This document shows positions 30,911 through 40,096 of a DNA stretch of 41,639 nucleotides, in pieces. A program made the position numbers and the translations under genes. The number at the start of each line of letters is the position of its first letter. Position 1 is the stretch's first letter. Under the pieces are notes generated by a model. It was not told the DNA's origin, did no database searches, and was given only the letters and a program-made list of their open reading frames with translations. Source of the DNA: Streptomyces cyaneofuscatus (GTDB taxonomy: Bacteria > Actinomycetota > Actinomycetes > Streptomycetales > Streptomycetaceae); the NCBI RefSeq assembly GCF_000718135.1, contig NZ_JOEM01000034.1:1-41639 (forward strand), read 5' to 3'.

Positions 30911-32200
30911 TCAGTAGCGGGGGGTGAAGGGCGGCGGCCCGGCGGTGGCGGGTTCCGCACGGGCCCGCTCGTCGTGGCCGAGCCCCGTCTCCACCGGCCC
31001 GAGACGCGCGTGCCGCAGGAGCAGCCATCCGTTGAGGACGGCCAGCGCCGCGAACAGCACGGTGAAGGTGATCAGCGAGGCGAGCATGGTGCCGGGGGAG
31101 TGGCCGGAGACGGCGTCCTCGGTCTTCAGCAGCCCGTACACCACCCAGGGCTGGCGGCCGGCCTCCCGGAAGACCCAGCCGCTGATCATCGCCAGGTAGG
31201 GCAGCGGCACGGCGGCCATCAGCACCACGTGCCAGAGCCGGAAGCGCTGAACCGCCTTGCGGAAGCAGGCGAGCACGACCCCGGCCAGGCTGAGGTACAT
31301 CATCAGCGCGAACGCGATCAGCATCACCAGGGCGCCGCCCCGCGTCCACACCTCGGACGGGACGTAGTCGCCGGGGCCGAAACGGGTCACCATCTCCGCC
31401 TGGAGTTCGGCGATCTCCGCCCTCTTCCCGCTGAAGACAGCGGATTTCATCGGCTGCAGATCCGTCAGTGAGGCGAGCTGGACTCCGCCGAACCCCGCCG
31501 TGACCCACAGGGCAGGGAAGGAGACGAACACCCCGATGCGCAGACTCCGTACGAAGAACGCGACTTCGTCGGTGCGCCGGAAGAGGTGGTAGGCGCTGAC
31601 GCCCGCCATGAAGAAGCCGGCCGTCAGCAGCGCACCGCCGAGGATGTGCCCGAAGGCCAGCAGGGAGCTGGGGTTGGTCAGCAGCGCCCCGGCGTCCGCG
31701 AGGACCAGCGTGCCGTCCTCGGTGCGGTGGCCCACGGGGTTGTTGAGGAAGCCGTTGGAGACGAGGATCCAGTACGCGGACACGCAGGCGGTCAGGGCGA
31801 CGACCCAGATCGTCGCCAGATGGACCCAGCGGTTGAACCGGTGCCAGCCGAAGATCCACAGCCCCAGGAACGTCGACTCCACGAAGAACGCGACGATCGT
31901 CTCGACGGCCAGCGAGGCGCCGAAGACATTGCCCGCGTAGTGCGTCAACCCGCTCCAGCTCAGTCCGAACTGGAACTCCATCACCAGCCCGGTGATGATG
32001 CCGACCGCGTAGTTGATGACATACAGCTGGCCCCAGAAGCGCACCATACGTTGATGCGGCGCCCCATTGGTGACCGTGGCAGCTGTCTGGAGGCAGGCCA
32101 CGACGAGCGCCATCCCCAGCGTCAGGGCGACGAAGAGGAAGTGGCCGCCCGCCGTGAGGGCGAACTGCAGCCGCGCGAGGTCGAGGGTCTCCGGATCCAC
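30911..32200 (-). CDS. cydA: Cytochrome bd oxidase subunit I, short form
   Basis: A 429-aa membrane protein with the haem ligands and proton residues of CydA in matching positions: H20 (haem b595/d ligand), E100 and E108, H185 (haem b558), and the signature GWVFREAGRQPW (341-352). The quinol loop is short. Lys252 is kept, but the glutamate five residues on (E257 in E. coli) is replaced by Ser257 in QPMKSAVFSG. It is about 70-80 residues shorter than usual Streptomyces CydA. The start is GTG 32200 with GAGG upstream. The operon lies just after a two-component system on the same strand and a 22-bp repeat, and no cydCD is nearby. Confidence 0.9.
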   Translation of the reverse strand: MDPETLDLARLQFALTAGGHFLFVALTLGMALVVACLQTAATVTNGAPHQRMVRFWGQLYVINYAVGIITGLVMEFQFGLSWSGLTHYAGNVFGASLAVETIVAFFVESTFLGLWIFGWHRFNRWVHLATIWVVALTACVSAYWILVSNGFLNNPVGHRTEDGTLVLADAGALLTNPSSLLAFGHILGGALLTAGFFMAGVSAYHLFRRTDEVAFFVRSLRIGVFVSFPALWVTAGFGGVQLASLTDLQPMKSAVFSGKRAEIAELQAEMVTRFGPGDYVPSEVWTRGGALVMLIAFALMMYLSLAGVVLACFRKAVQRFRLWHVVLMAAVPLPYLAMISGWVFREAGRQPWVVYGLLKTEDAVSGHSPGTMLASLITFTVLFAALAVLNGWLLLRHARLGPVETGLGHDERARAEPATAGPPPFTPRY

Positions 32201-32293
32201 CCCAGGAGCCTCGGGGCACGGTCCGGTGGCGCGCGTCGGCCCGGGGAGGACAACGGGCCTACCACGGGAGTTGTGGGCGCAGCCGTCCGCGTA

Positions 32294-32337
32294 CTACGGA
32301 AGTTGACGCCTCGGGCTACGGAAGTTGACGCCTCGGG
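32294..32337. repeat. Perfect 22-bp tandem duplication upstream of cydA
   Basis: Two identical 22-base units (32294-32315 and 32316-32337). On the cydA strand each contains CAACTTCCGTAG, and a related CAACTCCCGTGGTAG lies closer to cydA (around 32259-32273). The units lie 94-137 bases before the cydA start, a position suited to activator or repressor sites. The neighbouring NarL-type regulator is a candidate ligand; this is inference. Confidence 0.8.
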
Positions 32338-32367
32338 CCGGGCCCAGGACCACGCCCGGAACGTCGC

Positions 32368-33033
32368 TCAGGTCATCCAGCCGGGCGTGATCATGCCCGA
32401 CTCGTAGGCAAGGATCACCAGCTGGGCCCGGTCGCGCACGCCGAGCTTCGTCATGATCCGGCTGACATGGGTCTTGGAGGTGGCGGGGCTGAGCACGAGC
32501 CGGGCGGCGATCTCGTCGTTGGAGAGCCCGGACCCGACCAGCCCCATGACCTCCAGCTCCCGCTCGGTCAGGGCGTTCAGGCGCGGGCTCGGCGAGGGCT
32601 GCTTCCGGCGGTTCGCGAACTCCGAGATCAGCCGCCGGGTCACGGCCGGGGCGATCAGGGCGTCACCCCGCGCCACCACCCGTACGCCGTGCAGGAGTTC
32701 CATCGGCTCGGTGTCCTTGACCAGGAAACCGGAGGCTCCGGCGCGCAGCGCTCCGTAGACGTGGTCGTCCATGTCGAAGGTCGTCAGGATGACGACCCGG
32801 ACGGCCGCCAGCCGCGGGTCGGTGGTGATGCGGCGGGTGGCCTCCAGGCCGTCGGTGCCGGGCATCCGGATGTCCATCAGGACCACGTGCGGGCGCTGTT
32901 CGTGGGCCAGCGCGACGGCCTGTTCGCCGTCGGCCGCCTCGCCGACGACCTCGATGTCGTCCTCGCCGGACAGGATCGAGCGGAAGCCCGCCCGTACCAG
33001 CGTCTGATCGTCGGCCAGCACTACCCGGATCAT
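32368..33033 (-). CDS. NarL/FixJ-family response regulator
   Basis: A 221-aa two-domain regulator. The receiver (1-120) has D8/D9, phospho-acceptor D54 in VVLMDIRMPGTDG and K105-region KDTEP. The LuxR-type HTH (about 150-215) reads LTERELEVMGLVGSGLSNDEIAARL...KTHVSRIMTKLGVRDR. Its ATG overlaps the kinase stop by four bases, so kinase and regulator are translationally coupled. Downstream lies cydAB on the same strand, with a 22-bp repeat in between, so control of the oxidase is plausible but not shown. Confidence 0.93.
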   Translation of the reverse strand: MIRVVLADDQTLVRAGFRSILSGEDDIEVVGEAADGEQAVALAHEQRPHVVLMDIRMPGTDGLEATRRITTDPRLAAVRVVILTTFDMDDHVYGALRAGASGFLVKDTEPMELLHGVRVVARGDALIAPAVTRRLISEFANRRKQPSPSPRLNALTERELEVMGLVGSGLSNDEIAARLVLSPATSKTHVSRIMTKLGVRDRAQLVILAYESGMITPGWMT

Positions 33034-34235
33034 CCGGTCCCCTCGATCGGCTCGGTCGGCAGCCGGGCGCTCACGCCGAAGCCCTCTGCGGTGTTCTGCG
33101 CCGTCAGCTCGCCGCCGAAGGCCCTGGCCCGCTCGGCCATGCCCCGGATGCCGCTGCCGGCCGGTGAGCCCTCCGGGGCGCCCTCTCCGTCGTCGTCGAC
33201 CCGTACCCGTACGGCTCGTTCGTCGGTGTAGTCGACCGTCACCACCGCGCCGGTCGCCCGGGCGTGCCGGGTGACGTTCGTGAGCGACTCCTGCACGATC
33301 CGGTACGCCGCCAGGTCGACCGGGGGCGGCAGGGGGCGCCGTTCGCCCTCGGTGCGGAGGCGGACCTCGATGCCGGTGGAGCGGGCGCGTGCGACGAGTT
33401 CGTCCAGCCGGTCGAGCCCTGAGACGGGCGAGGTCGGGGCCGTCTCGTCGGGCTTGCGCAGCGCGCCGAGGGTGGAGCGCAGCTCGCGCAGCGCGTCCTT
33501 GCTGGTGGCCTTGACCGCCTCCAGGGCCTCCTCGGCGGCGGACAGGGCCGCGGCGGGCTCCGGCTTCTTGCTCAACTTGTGCAGGGCCGCGCCCGACTGG
33601 ACGTTGATCAGCGAAATGCTGTGCCCCAGGACGTCGTGCAGCTCCCGGGCGATCCGCAGCCGCTCCTCGGTCGCGCTCTGCTCGGCCCGCGCCTCCTGCT
33701 CCCGCTCGGCGGCCAGCGCCCGCTGCTCCACCTCGCCGAGATAGGCGCTACGGGTCCACTGGGCCCGGCCCACGGCGACGAGGCTGACCAGCCAGCCCGC
33801 GAGCATGAACAGCGACATGTCGTCGATCTGCCGGTTGCCGTCGTGCTGGCGCGCCTCGCCGAAGCCTACGGCGATCAGGGTGACGACACCGAGGGCGACC
33901 GCGGCGGTGAACCGCCCCTCGGCGGCCGCCGTATAGAGCGCGAGCGCGAACGTGACCATAAGAGGACCGTCGTACACGGAAAGCGGGTAATAGACGACGC
34001 ACACGGCCAGCGTCACGACGGCCACGGCGACGGGTGCGCGGCGGCGGAAGTACAGGGCGCCGCAGCCCACCGCGATGAGGGCCCAGCCGATCACCGTACG
34101 GTTCAGCGGCTCGCTCTCGTACCGCATGGTCAGCAGCGTCCAGACGACCACCAGCAGCGTGACGGCGGCGGCCACCCCGATGTCGGCCGTACGCGCGGAC
34201 AGGCCGCCACCGCGTGGACCGGAAGGGAGGGACAT
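33030..34235 (-). CDS. NarL-type sensor histidine kinase
   Basis: A 401-aa membrane kinase with about five to six N-terminal helices (to about residue 155), a short coiled coil, the HisKA_3 phospho-acceptor H200 in ARELHDVLGHSISLI, and HATPase_c motifs (YRIVQESLTNVTRHA, DDDGEG, GSGIRGMAERARAFGG). The partner is the response regulator that overlaps it. The stimulus is unknown. The ATG at 34235 lies seven bases after TATCCT, a -10 element, suggesting a leaderless mRNA. A GTG at 34265 is the upstream alternative. Confidence 0.92.
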   Translation of the reverse strand: MSLPSGPRGGGLSARTADIGVAAAVTLLVVVWTLLTMRYESEPLNRTVIGWALIAVGCGALYFRRRAPVAVAVVTLAVCVVYYPLSVYDGPLMVTFALALYTAAAEGRFTAAVALGVVTLIAVGFGEARQHDGNRQIDDMSLFMLAGWLVSLVAVGRAQWTRSAYLGEVEQRALAAEREQEARAEQSATEERLRIARELHDVLGHSISLINVQSGAALHKLSKKPEPAAALSAAEEALEAVKATSKDALRELRSTLGALRKPDETAPTSPVSGLDRLDELVARARSTGIEVRLRTEGERRPLPPPVDLAAYRIVQESLTNVTRHARATGAVVTVDYTDERAVRVRVDDDGEGAPEGSPAGSGIRGMAERARAFGGELTAQNTAEGFGVSARLPTEPIEGTG

Positions 34236-34278
34236 GTCAGGAAGGATAGGCGTGGAGCGCGACACGGCGGTTGCCGGA

Positions 34279-34292
34279 GGTCAGCGGTCAGC
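34279..34292. repeat. 7-bp duplication at the stop codon of the second SDR gene
   Basis: GGTCAGC occurs twice in a row (34279-34285, 34286-34292), followed by GGTAGC. The copies contain the SDR stop codon (TGA on the minus strand, 34288-34290) and a duplicate seven bases downstream. Confidence 0.6.
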
Positions 34293-35277
34293 GGTAGCCC
34301 GTGACGTCGGCGGGCAGCCCCGGGTCCTGGACCTCGGTCAGATACCGCCAGGCGTCGGGGCGGCTGCCGTCCACGTCGGTGAAGCCGTACACCTGGGCCA
34401 GCTGCCCGCTGGAGAGCGACCTGCCGTTCCAGCGCGCCACCTCCGGGTCGCGGGCGAGGGCGGCGACGGCCCGGCCCACATAGGCGGGGGACTCGGAGAT
34501 CGCGAAGTGCGGCGCGTGCGCGATCGCGTCGCGCCAGGTGGCCTCGGTGACGCCGTGGGCCTGGAGCATCGCCTCGGAGCGCAGCCAGCCGGGGGTGAGC
34601 GCCACGGCGGTCGCACTGTGCGGCGCGAGCTCATGGGCGAGCGCGAAGGCCATCCGGTTCACGGCGGCCTTCGCCAGGTCGTAGAAGAAGGAGACGCGGT
34701 AGTTGTCCGCGTTGTACTCGTCCGTCCCGTCGGTCATCTCGACGACCAGGCCGCCCGGGGTCTCGATCAGCAGCGGCAGCGCGAAGTGACTGGTGATCGC
34801 GTGCGTGTCGACGGCCAGCCGCAGGGTGTGCAGCCCGGTGTCGAGGGACGACTCCCAGACCGACTTGTTCCACTCGATCCCGGCGCCCCAGATGTCGTTC
34901 ACCAGGATGTGCAGGGCCCCCTGCTCGCCGGAGATACGGGCGACGAGCGCGCTGACCTGGTCGGGGACCAGATGGTCGACCTGGACGGCGATCCCGCGGC
35001 CGCCCGCCGCGTCGACCAGGGCCGCGGTCTCCTCGATCGTCTCGGGCCGGTCCATCTCGGAGCGCTCGGAGCCGCTCGTACGCCCGGTGACGTAGACGGT
35101 CGCCCCGGCGGCGCCGAGCTGTACGGCGATCCCGCGGCCCGCCCCGCGGGTGCCTCCGGCGACGAGCGCCACCCGGCCGGCGAGATCGGAGCCCGTGAGA
35201 GGTGCGCTGTCCGGTACGGGAGAGCTGTCCGGTACAGGGGAACTGTCCGGCGCTTCCGGTGTCGAAGAGGGTCCCAT
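34288..35277 (-). CDS. SDR-family oxidoreductase
   Basis: A 329-aa short-chain dehydrogenase/reductase. The cofactor loop is GGTRGAGRGIA (G-x3-G-x-G type). The catalytic Tyr/Lys pair is in FFYDLAKAAVNR and LTPGWLRSEAM follows. The N-terminal 30 residues hold a Ser/Pro/Asp repeat (PDSSPVPDSSPVPDSAP), encoded by an 18-bp DNA repeat, that precedes the domain and varies little. IWG instead of NNAG follows the fourth strand (VNDIWGAG), a feature of a distinct SDR subgroup. Substrate unknown. The ATG at 35277 follows AAGG and a TACATT. A LuxR-type gene lies 28 bases upstream on the same strand and may be co-transcribed. Confidence 0.88.
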   Translation of the reverse strand: MGPSSTPEAPDSSPVPDSSPVPDSAPLTGSDLAGRVALVAGGTRGAGRGIAVQLGAAGATVYVTGRTSGSERSEMDRPETIEETAALVDAAGGRGIAVQVDHLVPDQVSALVARISGEQGALHILVNDIWGAGIEWNKSVWESSLDTGLHTLRLAVDTHAITSHFALPLLIETPGGLVVEMTDGTDEYNADNYRVSFFYDLAKAAVNRMAFALAHELAPHSATAVALTPGWLRSEAMLQAHGVTEATWRDAIAHAPHFAISESPAYVGRAVAALARDPEVARWNGRSLSSGQLAQVYGFTDVDGSRPDAWRYLTEVQDPGLPADVTGYR

Positions 35278-35305
35278 ATCGCCTTAATGTAGGGCACCCG
35301 TTCCG

Positions 35306-38164
35306 TCAGGGCCCGAGCTGCGAGCCGATCTCGGTACGGGACGACAGCCCCAGCTTCCGCAGGGCACGCGCCACGTGGTGCTCCACCGTCCGGTGCGAGA
35401 GGACCAGCTCGCGGGCGATCTCGCGGTTCGAGAGGCCGAGCGAGGCCAGCCGGGCCACCGCTCGCTCCCGGGGCGAGAGATGGTCGCCGTACCCCAGGGC
35501 GCCGGGCCTGCGGACGGTGACCTGGCCGTGTTCCCGCAGCCCGCGCTGACAGCGCAGCACATCCCAGACGGCGTCGATGTCCTGGTAGGCCGCGATGGCC
35601 TCGTGCAGCACCGTGCGGCCGCCCGCCGCGCCGGCGGCCAGCAGCCGCAGCCCCCACGCCTCCCTGACGTACGCGGCCTCGTAGGGCCGCTCCAGGGCCG
35701 CCCAGGCGTCCGCTGCGGCCACGTGCAGGTCGTCGGACCCGCCCGCCCCGGTCTGCGGGCCGGTGGTCGCGGTGAGCAGCGCCCGGCAGGTCAGCAGGGC
35801 GGCCCGGGCGGCCGGCGCGTCCCGGCGGGCGATGCCGTCGGCCAGCTCCGCGACGAGGCGGTGGGCCTCCCCGTCCCGGCCGTCCCGGATCAGCGCCTGG
35901 ACGGCCGGCGGCGCGAGGGCGCTCGCCCACACCCACGCACCGGTACGGCGGACGTGGTGCAGCACCCCCTCCACCGCCTGGACGGCCTGCGCGGGGCGGT
36001 CGGCGGCCAGGTGGACCCGCACCACGGCGGCCGCGGCGGAGGTCAGCACGATGCCGGTGTCCAGTGCGGTCGTGCTGACGGCCCGGTCCAGGAGGCGACG
36101 CGCCACATCGGTCTGCCCCTTGGTGTGCAGGCGCAACAGGCCGCAGACCAGGAGGGCCTCCGCGTGGAAGTCGGGCACGTCCTGGTACTGCTCCTCGGCG
36201 CGTTCGGCCCGCTCCAGCAGCCCCGCCCACCGGCCGCTCGTGAAGGCGGCGAGCATGTCCGTGGTCTCGACGAACGCTTCGAGATACGGGGCCTGGTTCG
36301 TCCGGACGGCCTGCCACGCCCGGTCCTGGAAGGCGCGGGCGCGTTCCGGATGGCCGAGGGCGGTCGCGGCGCCCGCCAGATTGGCGTGCACCCTCGCCGC
36401 CGCCTCGACGGTGATGGCCTCGGGCAGATCGGCCACCGCGTCCCACGCCGACGGGTCGCCCATCAGCGCCAGGGCGGTGGCGCGGTTGGCCAGCACGGCC
36501 GAGCGCAGGTCCTCCTCGTCGACCTGGGGCAGCAGCCGTTCCGCCTCGGCCAGCAGCCGCCGGTGCTCACCGACCGGCCAGCCCTTGAGGGAGGGGATCG
36601 CGATGATCGCCAACGCCCGCGCGGCCTGTCCCGTCGAGACGGCGAGAAGATCGGGAACGGCACGCGCTATCTCCTCCAGCGCCTCAAGACCGGAACCCGA
36701 CTGGTTGCGCAGCAGCAGACCCAGGAGGAGCCGGATCTCGCCGCTCGGCCCGGGGCCCAGGGAGCTCCGGTCGAGAACCTCCCGCAGGGCGGCGGGCACC
36801 TGCGGCCCGGTGCGGGCGTTCAGCGCGACGCGGGCCAGCTTCAGCGCGACCCGGTCGCGGACGACGGCGGAGGGGCCCCCGCGCAGGGCGTCGAGGTAGC
36901 GGTCCGTGGCCGTACCGGCGTCCCCGCCCCGGGCGGCGCGGTCCGCAGCCGCCTCCAGACATCGCACCGCCTGGGTACCGAGGCCGGCGCACCGGTAGTG
37001 CTCGGCGACCCGGACCAGGGGGAGGGGGCCGGTACATCGGGTGAGGGCGCGGGCCGCGCGCAGGTGCAGTACGGGCCGCTCCGGTTCGGTGACCGCCTCG
37101 TACGCGGCTCTGCGCGCCAGTTCGTAAGGGAAGGCGTAGGTGCCGTCCCCAGCGCGGACGACGCCTTCTTTCAGAGCCGCGGCGAGCGCACGACGGGTCT
37201 CCTGCTCGGCCAGCCCCGCGACCGCCCCCAGCAGGTGTACGGGCGCGGGGTCACCGAGAACCGCTGCCGCGGCGACCACCCGCCGCGCGTCCGAAGGAAG
37301 GTGACGCAGCCGCTCCACCACCACACGGCGTACGGACGCGGGCAGAGGAGGCTCACGCACCCCCGTCGTGGAGTCCGGCCACTCCCGCAGCACCTCTTCG
37401 ATCACGTAGGGGAGTCCGCCCGTCCACCGGTGCAGACGGTCGGCGAACTCCTCCGGCACCGCCCGCGCACCGAGCAGCCCGGCGGCCATCACGCCCGTCT
37501 CCGCCACCGACAGCGGAGCTAGGTGCCGTTCGGCCACCACCACATGGGCGGGCGGGCGCATCGGGAAGGGGAGCCCGCCGCCTCCCTCCGTGCCGGTGTG
37601 AGGAAGGGTGTGGCGGCGCGCGGTGAGCACGAGTCCCAGCTCCGGCGGCGGGTCGGCGACGATCGCATGGAGGAAGGCGGCCGTGGACCCGTCGGCCCAC
37701 TGGAGGTCCTCCACGGCCAGAACCACCCTCCCCAGGGATGCGGTCAACGCGCACAGGGCCCGCAGAACGCGGTGCTGTCCGGCGAGCGGATCGTCCGCGC
37801 GAGGCGGTGCGGGCGGCAGGAGGTCCGCGAGCTCGGGCAGCAGCCCGCGCAGCGCCCCGGTCACCGGCGGCAGGTCTTCCGGACGGGGCCGGCAGCGGCT
37901 CAGCGCCTCGATGAGTGGTGCGTACGGGATCGGAGCGTACGGGAAGGCGGCGTGCGACTCCTGACAGCGGACGGCCAGGGTGAGGGTGCCCGACGATCGC
38001 GTCCCCGCGAGGAGTTCGCGGACCAGTCGGCTCTTTCCCACCCCCGCCTCACCGGTGATCACCACGACGGAGGGCCGACGGCCGAGCACCGGACGAAGGC
38101 CGTCCAGGAGCGCGGAACGCCCGGTCAGGGCAGCGGGGAGAGGGATCGGCGGGTCGGCGTTCAC
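35306..38164 (-). CDS. LuxR-family ATP-binding regulator (LAL type)
   Basis: A 952-aa regulator with an N-terminal AAA/NB-ARC-like ATPase (Walker A GEAGVGKS near residue 42, Walker B LAVEDLQWAD), a long helical TPR-like middle, and a C-terminal LuxR HTH (about 885-945: LSPRERAVARLASLGLSNREIARELVLSHRTVEHHVARAL, given in part). LAL regulators are large activators, often of secondary metabolism or sugar use. No biosynthetic cluster is nearby, so the target is open; the adjacent SDR is a candidate. The start at GTG 38164 (VNADPPIP) has the ribosome site GGAAGG six bases upstream. A GTG at 38179 is the alternative. Confidence 0.9.
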   Translation of the reverse strand: MNADPPIPLPAALTGRSALLDGLRPVLGRRPSVVVITGEAGVGKSRLVRELLAGTRSSGTLTLAVRCQESHAAFPYAPIPYAPLIEALSRCRPRPEDLPPVTGALRGLLPELADLLPPAPPRADDPLAGQHRVLRALCALTASLGRVVLAVEDLQWADGSTAAFLHAIVADPPPELGLVLTARRHTLPHTGTEGGGGLPFPMRPPAHVVVAERHLAPLSVAETGVMAAGLLGARAVPEEFADRLHRWTGGLPYVIEEVLREWPDSTTGVREPPLPASVRRVVVERLRHLPSDARRVVAAAAVLGDPAPVHLLGAVAGLAEQETRRALAAALKEGVVRAGDGTYAFPYELARRAAYEAVTEPERPVLHLRAARALTRCTGPLPLVRVAEHYRCAGLGTQAVRCLEAAADRAARGGDAGTATDRYLDALRGGPSAVVRDRVALKLARVALNARTGPQVPAALREVLDRSSLGPGPSGEIRLLLGLLLRNQSGSGLEALEEIARAVPDLLAVSTGQAARALAIIAIPSLKGWPVGEHRRLLAEAERLLPQVDEEDLRSAVLANRATALALMGDPSAWDAVADLPEAITVEAAARVHANLAGAATALGHPERARAFQDRAWQAVRTNQAPYLEAFVETTDMLAAFTSGRWAGLLERAERAEEQYQDVPDFHAEALLVCGLLRLHTKGQTDVARRLLDRAVSTTALDTGIVLTSAAAAVVRVHLAADRPAQAVQAVEGVLHHVRRTGAWVWASALAPPAVQALIRDGRDGEAHRLVAELADGIARRDAPAARAALLTCRALLTATTGPQTGAGGSDDLHVAAADAWAALERPYEAAYVREAWGLRLLAAGAAGGRTVLHEAIAAYQDIDAVWDVLRCQRGLREHGQVTVRRPGALGYGDHLSPRERAVARLASLGLSNREIARELVLSHRTVEHHVARALRKLGLSSRTEIGSQLGP

Positions 38165-38356
38165 GGCTTCCTTCCGCACCCGTGGGCAGCATGGGCCTGA
38201 CGGACGGGCGGTTCGTCCCGGCCGCCCGGCGGCCTCGTGATGGCTCTCCGCGCATGATGGCCCCTCGTGAGGGTGGTGAAAAGGGGCGCGAGGGTGCTGG
38301 AAAAGGGGAGCGACGCCCGCGGCGCATGTGCGGGCGCCGCGGACATCACTCCCCGT

Positions 38357-38394
38357 CCGGCCGGTGAGGTTCGCGGAGAGGTCTCACCGGCCGG
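38357..38394 (-). terminator. Terminator of the subtilisin gene
   Basis: A perfect 12-bp stem (CCGGCCGGTGAG, 38357-38368, with CTCACCGGCCGG, 38383-38394) and a 14-base loop, about 90 bases past the protease stop codon on its strand. Confidence 0.7.
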
Positions 38395-38446
38395 GTGTGC
38401 CGGGATCCAGCAGGGTTCGGGACATGGATCACCGGCAGTTCGGTGG

Positions 38447-38464
38447 GGTGTTACCGGTGTTACC
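38447..38464. repeat. 9-bp direct repeat behind the subtilisin gene
   Basis: GGTGTTACC occurs twice in tandem, 22 bases after the protease stop codon on its strand. It belongs to the stop-proximal repeats seen elsewhere in the window. Confidence 0.6.
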
Positions 38465-38485
38465 AGCGTTGTTGAAGGGTGCTGG

Positions 38486-40075
38486 TCAGAACTTCAGCGA
38501 CCAGGAGTTCAGCGTCCCGGTGTCGTTGACCCAGTTGTCGCTCACCCGCAGCTTCCAGGACCCGTTGGCGGGCTTGGACGCGGCGTTCACGGTGAAGGTG
38601 CCGCGTACGTCGTCGGCGCTGTCGTTGGCGTTGTAGTCCTTGAGCCGGAAGACACCGCCGTCGGGGGCGACGAGGTCGACCCGCAGGTCGCCGCGGAAGG
38701 TGTGCCGGATGTCGACCGTGACGGAGAGCGCCGCGGGCGCGTTGCCCGTGATGCCGCTCACGGTGACCGGGGACTCGACGGTCGCGTTGTCGCGGATCGG
38801 GTAGGCGGTGGTGTTCTCGAAGGTCTTGCCGGTGGGCGGAGGCGTGGTGCCGTCGTTCGGGACGTACAGCAGGCGGTTGGGCGACCCGGTCTTCGCGTCG
38901 GTGACCTTGTTCGGGGTGGCGTCGGCGATCAGCCGGTCATGGACCTGCTTGGGCGTCCAGGACGGGTTGGCGGAGAGGATGAGGGCCGCCGCGCCCGCCA
39001 CGTGCGGGGAGGCCATGGAGGTGCCGCCGTCGGAGCGGGAGCCGGTGTCGTTGAGGTGGGAGGCCGAGACGATGTCGGAGCCGGGGCCGAACAGGTCCAG
39101 GCAGGTGCCGTGGTTGGAGGACTTGCCGCTCGGCCAGATCGACCGGGCATCACGGCTGTCGGTGGCGCCGACCGTCACCGCGCTCGGCACGGCCGCCGGG
39201 GAGGTGTTGCAGGCGTTGGCCCCGTCGTTGCCCGCGGCGACGACGTAGCTGACGCCGGAGGCGATCGACGCGGCCAGCGCGTCGTCGACCGAGGAGGTGC
39301 GCCCGCCGCCGATGCTCATGTTGGCGACGGCCGGCTTGACCGCGTTCTTCGTCACCCAGTCGATGCCGGCCAGCACCGGGGCCCAGGTGGAGCCGGAGGA
39401 GCCCTGGCAGTTCAGGACCCGTACGCCCACCAGCTTCACCGCTTTGGCGACGCCGTACGTGGCGCCGCCGACCGTGCCCGCCACATGGGTGCCGTGGCCG
39501 TTGCAGTCCTGGGCGACGGAATCGTTGTCTATGAAGTCGTAGCCGCTGACCGCCCGGCCGCCGAACTCCTGGTGCGAGGTGCGTATCCCGGTGTCGAGGA
39601 CATAGGCCGTCACGTTGGAGGCGGTGTTCGGGTACGTGAACTTCCGGTCGCCCGGCAGGTCACGCTGGTCGATGCGGTCCAGGCCCCAGGTCGGGTCGTT
39701 CTGGGTACCCAGGGCGTACGCGACTCCGTCGGCCTCCACCCGGGCGACGGAGGGATCGGCGGCCAGCTTCCGGGCCTGCTCCTCGTCCACCTTCACGGAG
39801 AAGCCGCGCAGGGCGGCGGTGTAGGTGTGGCCTATCGTGCCGCCGTGCCGTCCGGTGAGGGATTTCGCCGTCCTGTCGACGTCGGTCCGCGCCACCGAGT
39901 CCTTGAACGTGACGATGTACGAGCCCTTCACCGCGCCGGCCCGGTCGGCGCCCAGGATGCGGCCTTCGGAGGGCGGGGGCGTGGGTGCGGCCCCGGCCGT
40001 TCCGGCGCCGGCTATCAATGCGCCGACGGCACACGCGGCAGCGGCGACACGCCACACCGCAGCTTGAGACACCAT
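38486..40075 (-). CDS. Secreted subtilisin-family (S8) protease with P domain
   Basis: A 529-aa pre-pro-protease. A signal peptide (about 1-29, ending AGAA) is followed by an I9 inhibitor propeptide (about 50-125) and the catalytic domain with D161 (VLDTGIRTSH), H194 (GHGTHVAGT) and S353 (GGTSMASPH). From about residue 410 a C-terminal P/proprotein-convertase domain follows (ENTTAYPIRDNATVESPVTV and HTFRGDLRVDLVAPDGG). It should be exported by Sec and self-processed. The ATG at 40075 has AGGAGG eight bases upstream. A strong hairpin lies in the 5' leader. The catalytic domain resembles aqualysin/proteinase K-type enzymes. Confidence 0.94.
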   Translation of the reverse strand: MVSQAAVWRVAAAACAVGALIAGAGTAGAAPTPPPSEGRILGADRAGAVKGSYIVTFKDSVARTDVDRTAKSLTGRHGGTIGHTYTAALRGFSVKVDEEQARKLAADPSVARVEADGVAYALGTQNDPTWGLDRIDQRDLPGDRKFTYPNTASNVTAYVLDTGIRTSHQEFGGRAVSGYDFIDNDSVAQDCNGHGTHVAGTVGGATYGVAKAVKLVGVRVLNCQGSSGSTWAPVLAGIDWVTKNAVKPAVANMSIGGGRTSSVDDALAASIASGVSYVVAAGNDGANACNTSPAAVPSAVTVGATDSRDARSIWPSGKSSNHGTCLDLFGPGSDIVSASHLNDTGSRSDGGTSMASPHVAGAAALILSANPSWTPKQVHDRLIADATPNKVTDAKTGSPNRLLYVPNDGTTPPPTGKTFENTTAYPIRDNATVESPVTVSGITGNAPAALSVTVDIRHTFRGDLRVDLVAPDGGVFRLKDYNANDSADDVRGTFTVNAASKPANGSWKLRVSDNWVNDTGTLNSWSLKF

Positions 40076-40096
40076 GCGATTCCTCCTGAGGGGTTG

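Larger units (their letters stand above)
38165..38485. other. Gene-free spacer between the LAL gene and the subtilisin gene
   Basis: A 321-bp gap. It should hold the promoter of the LAL regulator (leftward) at its left end. To the right it contains the protease terminator hairpin and a 9-bp direct repeat. I see no convincing coding frame. Confidence 0.5.

Noticed and set aside
32201..32367. Search for a Rex redox operator before cydA
   Set aside because: No TGTGAAC-type inverted repeat is present; only the 22-bp direct repeats stand out.
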